Shown here one piece after another: positions 1 through 5,106 of a DNA stretch of 8,063 nucleotides. Each line of letters starts with the position of its first letter. Position 1 is the first letter of the stretch. The position numbers were made by a program, and so were the translations under genes. The notes below the pieces were generated by a model that was given only the letters and a program-made list of their open reading frames with translations, had not been told where the DNA came from and searched no databases. The DNA is from Bacteroidota bacterium (lineage in GTDB: Bacteria; Bacteroidota; Bacteroidia; UKL13-3): contig CANHRW010000086.1 of NCBI GenBank assembly GCA_947462865.1, positions 1-8,063 of the forward strand, given 5' to 3'.

Positions 1-378
1 AGAAAAACCGCCCAAGTAAAATGGTTTGTCTGATAACTTGTATTGATGTTGAATTTCTAAAATAAATTCTTTGAGTGTGCTTTGCGATAAACTATCAATG
101 AAAAAGCTTTGAGTGCCATATTGTAAACTCGCAAATACTGAGAGCAATCCTGCTTTTGTTGCGGCTATTTGAATATCTGTTTCATTGGCTGCAATTTGCG
201 GAATCTCCCCAAAAGAAGTTAACAACAACAATAGGCCTTTGGGTTGGTCTGCTGGTTTGAAAGCAAGGTAATAGTTTGAAGAGCTATCTTGAGGGTTTAA
301 GTAAACCAATTCCTTTGTTTGAGCAAAAGTGCTCAATCATATTCCAAGTATATACAGCAATACGATTACACGCTTCAT
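1..378 (-). CDS. Exported alpha/beta-hydrolase-like protein, N-terminal part, with an in-frame UGA in the signal peptide
   Basis: The reverse strand has an ATG at 378-376 that starts a typical signal peptide: MKRVIVLLYILGI, then a TGA (339-337, codon 14), then LSTFAQ followed by a mature-looking sequence (TKELVYLNPQDSSSNYYLAF...). Codons 15-126 are open to the window edge. The visible part alternates strand-like and helix-like segments and ends in YLGGFS. That matches the start of a G-x-S-x-G nucleophile elbow, which would make the last codon (3-1) the catalytic serine of an alpha/beta-hydrolase fold esterase. This fold assignment is an inference from pattern, because the Asp and His of the triad lie outside the window. 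There is no ATG downstream of the stop; initiation at TTG (336-334) would remove most of the hydrophobic segment and the export signal. The gene is therefore either damaged, misread at one base (TGG to TGA would restore a good signal peptide), or read through. It is divergent from prfB. Confidence 0.6.
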
Positions 379-536
379 TTTAATTGTTTATTTACAATTT
401 ACTGTTTTCTTTCAGTTTTTTTCATAGTGAAAGCTATTTTAAGAGCTAATCTACAATTTACTATGTTTTGAAATAGTTTACCTAGATGCTTTTAGTGAAG
501 TTCCTTTTTTTCACATCAATTCTTTACTTTTGCCTC
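379..536. other. AT-rich divergent intergenic region with short repeats
   Basis: This 158-base spacer lies between the hydrolase start (minus strand) and the prfB start (plus strand), so it should carry both promoters. It contains an 11-base direct repeat TACAATTTACT at 393-403 and 452-462 (59 bases apart), an inverted repeat AATTGT/ACAATT at 382-399 with a 6-base loop, and an inverted repeat CTTTCA/TGAAAG at 409-433. None resembles a known operator that I can name. No RNA gene or convincing small ORF was seen. A minus-7-like box for prfB sits at its right end. Confidence 0.5.
525..532 (+). promoter_or_regulatory. Candidate Bacteroidota minus-7 promoter box for prfB
   Basis: TACTTTTG followed by C matches the Bacteroidota minus-7 consensus TAnnTTTG. 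No clear TTG/TTTG minus-33 box is present about 20 bases upstream; the region there is a T-run (TTCCTTTTTTTCAC). Transcription would be expected to start a few bases after the box, around 536-538, which coincides with the prfB ATG at 537. The transcript could therefore be leaderless or nearly so. This is a consensus match by eye only. Confidence 0.4.
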
Positions 537-1617
537 ATGACTCAAGAGCAACTAAAAGAATTGAAATATAGGGCCGATGCCCTGAGGAGGTATCTTTGAC
601 ATCGACGACAAGTTACTAGCCATCAAAGAAGAAGAAGCCAAAAGTTTACAACCGGGTTTTTGGGATGATCCCAAACAAGCTGAGGCTTTGCTTAAATCAA
701 CCAAAATTAAAAAGAACTGGACTGAGGCTTATGCATCGGCTCAAGCAGCTGTGGAAGACTTACAAGTTTTATATGAATTTTTCCAACTAGGAGAAGGCAA
801 TGAAACAGATATAGAGCAACAGTACCAGCATGCCATGGTATTGGTTGAAGAGTTGGAATTTAAAAATATGCTCAGCAGTGAAGAAGACCAAATGAATTGC
901 ATCTTACAAATCAATTCAGGAGCAGGAGGTACCGAAAGCCAAGACTGGGCAGAAATGCTCATGCGGATGTATATCATGTACGCTGATAAACATGGCTTGA
1001 AGGCAGCTGTAATAGACGAACAAGCAGGTGATGGAGCAGGAATTAAATCTTGTTCAATAGAAGTAGAAGGCGCATTTGCATATGGTTATTTAAAAGGCGA
1101 AAATGGGGTTCACCGTTTGGTTCGGATTTCTCCATTTGATTCCAATGCCCGTAGACATACTTCTTTTGCTTCAGTTTATTGTTACCCAATAGTTGATGAT
1201 AGCATTGAAATTGAAATCAAGGATGCTGATATTGAAATTCAAACATCGCGGTCGGGTGGAGCAGGTGGTCAGAATGTAAACAAGGTAGAAACCAAGGTTC
1301 AACTTACTCATAAACCTTCAGGAATTGTCATTGTATGTCAGGTTGAACGCTCACAAAGCGCCAATAAAGAACGTGCCATGAAACTCTTAAAGTCGCAGTT
1401 ATACGAAATAGAATTGCGCAAGCAAAACGAGGCCAGAGATAAAATTGAAGCAGGAAAGAAAAAAATAGAATGGGGTTCACAAATTCGCAACTATGTTTTT
1501 CATCCATACAAATTGGTAAAAGATTTAAGAACAGGAGTTGAAACTTCCGATGTTCAAGCTGTTATGGACGGCAACTTAGATGATTTTATCAAGGCTTACT
1601 TAATGGAATACAACTAA
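537..1617 (+). CDS. prfB: Peptide chain release factor 2 (RF2), with programmed +1 frameshift
   Basis: RF2 recognises UAA and UGA stop codons in the ribosomal A site and triggers peptide release. Reading from ATG 537 gives 20 codons (MTQEQLKELKYRADALRRYL) and then TGA at 597-599. Skipping T597 joins CTT to GAC at 598 and continues as DIDDKLLAIK... to TAA at 1615-1617, giving about 359 residues, close to the roughly 365 of E. coli RF2. The N-terminal helical domain includes PGFWDDP. The codon-recognition motif SPF is at about residues 198-200 in HRLVRISPFDS. The catalytic GGQ loop is at about 243-245 in SGGAGGQNVNK, with Ser at the position equivalent to E. coli RF2 Thr246. The C-terminal block WGSQIRNYV...DLRTGVET is also conserved. 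An annotation that ignores the shift would call only a 309-residue fragment from a TTG at 688. No Shine-Dalgarno sequence precedes 537. The gene converges on the SDR gene with one base between stops. Confidence 0.95.
585..600 (+). promoter_or_regulatory. Programmed +1 ribosomal frameshift site of prfB
   Basis: The sequence AGGAGG TAT CTT TGA C reproduces the RF2 autoregulatory site (E. coli: AGGGGG TAT CTT TGA C) with one base difference. It has a Shine-Dalgarno-like hexamer (585-590), a three-base spacer, the slippery CTT Leu codon (594-596), and the UGA stop followed by C, a weak termination context (597-600). In the known mechanism, pairing of the hexamer with the 16S rRNA 3' end and slow UGA decoding when RF2 is scarce push tRNA-Leu from CUU to UUU, so RF2 limits its own synthesis. 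The frame continuity on both sides of the site and the missing N-terminus without it support function here. Confidence 0.95.
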
Positions 1618-1618
1618 A

Positions 1619-2380
1619 TTATTTCCTATGAATGATGCTGGCAACGGGTTGTGCAGTTGGCATAATGATCATTTCGTTGATGTTCACATGAGCTGGTCTT
1701 GAAATGGCATAATACACGGCATCAGCTATATCTTGAGCCATCAGTGGGTCAAAACCTTCATATACTTTTTCTGCTCTTTGGGCATCGCCATGAAACCTCA
1801 CCAAAGAAAATTCTGTATTAACCGCTCCAGGGTTGATACTGGTTACCCGAATATTAGATTCGGCCAATTCTATGCGCATGCCTCTGTTTAATGCATCTAC
1901 TGCAAACTTACTGGCACAATATACATTGCCGTTAGCATACACCTCTTTTCCCGCTATGCTGCTAATGTTTACAATATGGCCTTGTTGTTTTTCTAATAGC
2001 ATAGGTATCACCAATCTGCTGATGTATAGCAATCCCTTTACATTGGTATCAATCATTTGTTCCCAATCACTCAACTGACCTTCGTGTAATTTACCCAAAC
2101 CACTTGCTAAACCAGCATTGTTAATGAGGTATCTGATGGCTTTCCACTCGGCAGGTAAACCATTGATAGCTTGTTCGCAGGCTTGTTGCTGGCGAATATC
2201 AAAACACAATGTTTGTACTTCAATCCCATACTTCGCGATGAGGTTTGCTTGGATGTCATTTAAGCGCTCAGCCCTTCTTCCGGTGAGTATGAGGTCTATT
2301 CCTGAAGCTGCAAATTGTGTTGCGATGGCCTGGCCTATACCAGATGTAGCTCCGGTAATCAATGCAATGTTTTTGGGCAT
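1619..2380 (-). CDS. Classical short-chain dehydrogenase/reductase, YdfG-like
   Basis: This 253-residue protein is a cytosolic NAD(P)-dependent oxidoreductase of the classical SDR family. Visible motifs are the nucleotide-binding TGATSGIG (residues 9-16), TGRR (34-37, the Arg pair suggesting NADP preference), the NNAG structural motif (87-90), Asn113 in DTN, catalytic Ser141 in NISSIAG, and Tyr154/Lys158 in YCASK with the usual Ser-Tyr spacing of 13. Several stretches resemble E. coli YdfG (LPAEW, DWE.MIDTN.KGL, EFS.VRF.GD, PAHVNIN). YdfG oxidises serine and 3-hydroxy acids and reduces malonic semialdehyde, so a small 3-hydroxy acid or its semialdehyde is the best guess for substrate; the physiological substrate cannot be read from sequence. 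The start MPKNIALITG places the glycine motif at the normal distance. The gene ends one base from the prfB stop and is divergent from the STAS gene, 36 bases away. Confidence 0.9.
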   Translation of the reverse strand: MPKNIALITGATSGIGQAIATQFAASGIDLILTGRRAERLNDIQANLIAKYGIEVQTLCFDIRQQQACEQAINGLPAEWKAIRYLINNAGLASGLGKLHEGQLSDWEQMIDTNVKGLLYISRLVIPMLLEKQQGHIVNISSIAGKEVYANGNVYCASKFAVDALNRGMRIELAESNIRVTSINPGAVNTEFSLVRFHGDAQRAEKVYEGFDPLMAQDIADAVYYAISRPAHVNINEMIIMPTAQPVASIIHRK

Positions 2381-2395
2381 ATTTTTGTATTTTTG
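2380..2395 (+). promoter_or_regulatory. Tandem minus-7-like boxes upstream of the STAS-rnz gene run
   Basis: TATTTTTG occurs twice back to back (2380-2387 and 2388-2395). Each copy fits the Bacteroidota TAnnTTTG minus-7 consensus. Initiation from the second copy would give a leader of roughly 16 bases before the ATG at 2417. No properly spaced TTTG minus-33 box was found; the nearest TTTG is at 2372-2375, too close. The site overlaps the first base of the divergent SDR start codon, so the 36-base gap would have to serve both directions. The call is tentative. Confidence 0.3.
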
Positions 2396-2416
2396 GACTC
2401 TTGCAAAGCAACAAAG

Positions 2417-2782
2417 ATGAATTTTTCACTGGAAAAAACCGAACATTATACCCTGCTCAAAACTGAGCTGACCGATTTAAACAAGGAACAGGCCGAAGAA
2501 TTGGCAACTATTATTCAGGCGCATATTGCTGAACATGTTTGTCCGTATTTGATTTTAAATTTAGAAACAGTTGTTAATTGCAATGCTGATTCGGTGAGAA
2601 CCCTCATATCCATTGGCCAGTATTTAACCAAAAACGATGGCATGCTAATTGTAAGCAATCCACATGAAAGTTTCCAACGCTTGTTTGATAAAGCCGAAAT
2701 TGTTTTTGTCCCGACAGATATGGAAGCCATCGATTATGTATACATGGATCAAATTGAAAAACAATTTCTAGCAGAAGAATAA
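2417..2782 (+). CDS. STAS-domain protein (anti-sigma factor antagonist-like)
   Basis: This 121-residue protein corresponds to a single STAS domain, the fold of SpoIIAA-type anti-anti-sigma factors. The pattern is a central strand YLILNLETVVNCNADSV (residues 44-60), the following helix RTLISIGQYL (61-70), a strand MLIVSN (76-81), and then a helix with the sequence ESFQRLFDKA (84-93). Ser59 in ADSV occupies the position of the phosphorylatable Ser in the SpoIIAA DSSGL motif, although the rest of that motif is not kept. The ATG at 2417 is chosen because an in-frame upstream extension to 2315 would run antisense into the SDR gene and adds a Cys-rich sequence unlike a STAS N-terminus. No partner switch kinase or sigma factor is visible nearby. 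It lies 6 bases before rnz, so co-expression with tRNA processing is likely, but the regulatory target is unknown. Confidence 0.8.
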   Translation: MNFSLEKTEHYTLLKTELTDLNKEQAEELATIIQAHIAEHVCPYLILNLETVVNCNADSVRTLISIGQYLTKNDGMLIVSNPHESFQRLFDKAEIVFVPTDMEAIDYVYMDQIEKQFLAEE

Positions 2783-2788
2783 GCAAAA

Positions 2789-3703
2789 ATGTCATTTGAA
2801 GTAACCATATTGGGCAATAGTTCGGCAACGCCATCAGCCAACAGACATCCCTCTGCGCAATATGTGCAGGTGAGCGATCACCATTTATTAATTGATTGTG
2901 GAGAAGGAACTCAAATGCAAATGGAGCAATTCCATATAAAAAAATCTAAACTCACTCAAATTTTTATCAGCCATGTGCACGGCGACCATATTTTGGGTTT
3001 ACCCGGTTTATTACTTTCAATGAATCTTGCCAAAAGAGAACAGCCCATGCACATTTTTGGTCCGCCAGAATTGTTTAAAATTTTAGATGTGTTTTTTAAA
3101 TACTCTGCAGCCGATTTTTGTTACGAACTGCATTACCATATCATAGATCCTCAAAAGCATACCCTCATTTTTGAAAACCTATACTACAAGGTTTTTGCTT
3201 TTCCATTGTTTCACAGAGTGCCAACCTGTGGTTTTATCATTGAAGAGCGAACCAAATTAAAAAAACTCAACGTGGCTGCATGTGAAAGTTTTCAAATTCC
3301 ATTTACTTTTTACAACGATATTAAAATTGGAAAAGACTACCTCTTAGAAGATGGCACTTGGATAAGGAACGAACAATTGACCTACCCGCCTGCTGGCCCA
3401 ATTCGTTATGCTTATTGTTCAGATACCCTTTACGACAACAGGGTTGTAGAAGCTGTAAAAGGGGTGGATGTGCTTTACCACGAAGCTACTTTTTTACATG
3501 ACAAAGTAGACAGGGCTTTATTTACCATGCACACCACTGCCAAACAAGCAGGAGAAGTTGCCAAACAAGCAGGAGTAAAAAAATTAATTATTGGCCATTT
3601 TTCTTCTCGCTATGAAGACCTGAACCCCTTGTTAGATGAGGCCAGACAACAATTTACAAATACAGCTATTGCCCAAGAGGGTGAAACATTTAGTTTAGAA
3701 TAA
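2789..3703 (+). CDS. rnz: Ribonuclease Z (tRNA 3'-processing endonuclease)
   Basis: RNase Z is a zinc metallo-beta-lactamase-fold nuclease that cuts 3' trailers from tRNA precursors in the cytosol. At 304 residues it matches the short bacterial form (about 305). The N-terminus FEVTILGNSSATPSANRHPS is typical. Metal ligands are visible in order: HVHGDH (62-67), His142 in FHRVPTCGF, Asp212 in YCSDT, and His270 in IIGHFSSRY. His231 in HEATF is the conserved histidine motif before the helix. The segment around 153-203, containing DGTWI and YPPAGP, corresponds to the exosite/arm region. A 17-base direct repeat near the 3' end (3538-3554 and 3559-3575) encodes AKQAGEV-AKQAGVK. The gene starts 6 bases after the STAS stop with an A-rich leader (GCAAAA) and no Shine-Dalgarno sequence, and the next gene starts one base after its stop. 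Confidence 0.96.
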   Translation: MSFEVTILGNSSATPSANRHPSAQYVQVSDHHLLIDCGEGTQMQMEQFHIKKSKLTQIFISHVHGDHILGLPGLLLSMNLAKREQPMHIFGPPELFKILDVFFKYSAADFCYELHYHIIDPQKHTLIFENLYYKVFAFPLFHRVPTCGFIIEERTKLKKLNVAACESFQIPFTFYNDIKIGKDYLLEDGTWIRNEQLTYPPAGPIRYAYCSDTLYDNRVVEAVKGVDVLYHEATFLHDKVDRALFTMHTTAKQAGEVAKQAGVKKLIIGHFSSRYEDLNPLLDEARQQFTNTAIAQEGETFSLE

Positions 3704-3704
3704 C

Positions 3705-4583
3705 ATGCAAACATTTACACCCATACATTGGAAAGAATACGAATTAATTGATTGTGGCAATTTCGAAAAATTAGAACGCTTTGGCGATTCAATTATCAGG
3801 AGGCCAGAACCACAAGCTTTGTGGGATAAGAAGTTTCCGGAAGCCAAATGGAAATCGCTAACCGATATTACATTCAAGCAAAAAGGTAGTCATAGCGGAG
3901 AATGGATCAATCCTAAAAACAAGCCTGCAAAATGGAGAATGAAATACCCATTGCGTCAACAACCCATGATATTTAATTTGTCGTTGACTGCATTCAAGCA
4001 TGTAGGCATTTTTCCAGAACAAGCAGCTAACTGGGATTATATCTATACCAATTTAAAGAAAATAAAAACCGAACAACCTCGTTTTTTAAACTTATTTGCA
4101 TACACCGGTGGCGCTTCTATTGCTGCAAAAGCAGCTGGAGCAGATGTAACCCATGTTGATAGTGTAAAGCAAGTAATCAGTTGGAGCCGAGACAATATGG
4201 AAGCAAGTGGCTTAACCGATATTCGTTGGGTGGTTGAAGATGCCATGAAGTTTGTGAAGCGCGAATTAAAAAGAGGCAAAACTTACCATGGTATTATTTT
4301 AGATCCTCCAGCTTATGGCATAGGAGCCAATGGAGAGAGGTGGCAGTTAGAGCAACAAATCAATGAATTGTTACACGATGTTGCGGCACTTTTACATCCG
4401 CAACAACACTTACTTATACTCAATGTATATTCAATGGGCTTGAGTGCGTTATTAGTAAAAGGATTGGTAGAGGCCAATTTTCCAATGGCCAAAGAATTAG
4501 AAAACGGCGAGTTGTATTTACAAGCAACATCAGGTGTTCAATTGCCTTTAGGTATTTTATCAAGATACACACATGGACTTTAG
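3705..4583 (+). CDS. Class I SAM-dependent methyltransferase, RlmI/RlmK-related
   Basis: This 292-residue protein has a Rossmann-type SAM domain: motif I NLFAYTGGASIA (129-140), the acidic end of strand 2 in HVDSVKQVISWSRDN (150-164) and motif IV LDPPAYG (199-205). The N-terminal 100 residues contain WKSLTDITFKQKGSHSGEW and lack a recognisable PUA domain, unlike E. coli RlmI. The closest family I can name is the COG1092-type rRNA methyltransferase group (RlmI: 23S m5C1962; RlmK: m7G). The segment matching RlmI motif VI, where that enzyme has a catalytic Cys in SCSG, reads NVYSMG here (240-245), so an m5C mechanism through that Cys is unlikely and the modified base is uncertain. The gene begins one base after rnz and overlaps folA by 11 bases (ATGGACTTTAG), suggesting translational coupling. 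It uses TAG, the only non-TAA stop among the complete genes here. Confidence 0.8.
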   Translation: MQTFTPIHWKEYELIDCGNFEKLERFGDSIIRRPEPQALWDKKFPEAKWKSLTDITFKQKGSHSGEWINPKNKPAKWRMKYPLRQQPMIFNLSLTAFKHVGIFPEQAANWDYIYTNLKKIKTEQPRFLNLFAYTGGASIAAKAAGADVTHVDSVKQVISWSRDNMEASGLTDIRWVVEDAMKFVKRELKRGKTYHGIILDPPAYGIGANGERWQLEQQINELLHDVAALLHPQQHLLILNVYSMGLSALLVKGLVEANFPMAKELENGELYLQATSGVQLPLGILSRYTHGL

Positions 4584-5082
4584 TTCAACAATAATAGACT
4601 TGGCAATGGTGGTAGCTGCCGATCAAAACAATGGCATTGGAAACAACAATGAATTGCTTTGTCATTTACCAGACGACTTAAAATATTTTAAAAAATTAAC
4701 CACTGGTGCCACGGTTATAATGGGTCGCAAAACATACGAATCCATAGGTAGACCTCTTCCCAATAGAAGAAACATTGTATTGAGTAAAAGCAATTTTAAA
4801 GCAGATGGTGTTGAAGTATTTTCATCTATTGAGTCCGCATTGAGTACCTTGAGTCAATCAGCCAACTCTAAAGTATTTATCATTGGAGGAGCACAACTTT
4901 ATACTCAATGTTTACATTTGGTTCAGCTAGTTTACTTGACCCGCATTCATGCCCAATTTGAGGCAGATGCAAGGTTTCCTGAATTGGCTGAAACCGATTG
5001 GAAATGCACCCATTCTGAACGGCATGAAATCGACGAAAAACACCAATATCCATTTAGTTTTGAAACCTATCAAAAAATATAA
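4573..5082 (+). CDS. folA: Dihydrofolate reductase with Cys replacing the near-invariant Trp22
   Basis: DHFR reduces dihydrofolate to tetrahydrofolate with NADPH, supplying one-carbon units for thymidylate, purine and methionine synthesis. The 169-residue protein shows NNGIG (19-23), the active-site loop LLCHLPDDLKYFK (28-40) with the catalytic acid Asp35 (E. coli Asp27), the NADPH-binding GRKTYESIGRPLPNR (51-65) with Arg65 equivalent to Arg57, IIGGAQLY (103-110), and Thr123 in YLTRI (E. coli Thr113). The position of E. coli Trp22, which contacts substrate through water, is Cys30 (codon TGT, 4660-4662). The start at 4573 overlaps the methyltransferase end by 11 bases. A later ATG at 4606 would remove part of the first beta-strand, so 4573 is preferred. 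No thyA is in the window; purD follows 24 bases downstream, consistent with folate-purine linkage. Confidence 0.95.
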   Translation: MDFSSTIIDLAMVVAADQNNGIGNNNELLCHLPDDLKYFKKLTTGATVIMGRKTYESIGRPLPNRRNIVLSKSNFKADGVEVFSSIESALSTLSQSANSKVFIIGGAQLYTQCLHLVQLVYLTRIHAQFEADARFPELAETDWKCTHSERHEIDEKHQYPFSFETYQKI

Positions 5083-5106
5083 TCACATAACTTACTATAC
5101 GCACAC

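Noticed and set aside
337..339. UGA read as tryptophan (alternative genetic code) or selenocysteine
   Set aside because: The genome encodes RF2, which terminates at UGA, and the eight complete proteins use no UGA apart from the prfB frameshift site; their Trp codons are TGG. A selenocysteine inside a signal peptide is implausible and no SECIS-like hairpin was evident.
741..977. Minus-strand ORF of 78 codons
   Set aside because: It lies wholly inside prfB, antisense, with a low-complexity Ser/Cys-rich product and no recognisable motif.
688..1617. prfB as a 309-residue protein starting at TTG 688
   Set aside because: It would lack the RF2 N-terminal region, which is present upstream across a textbook frameshift site.
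2315..2416. N-terminal extension of the STAS protein
   Set aside because: The extra 34 codons are antisense to the SDR gene, Cys-rich and unlike a STAS domain; ATG 2417 gives the normal domain start.
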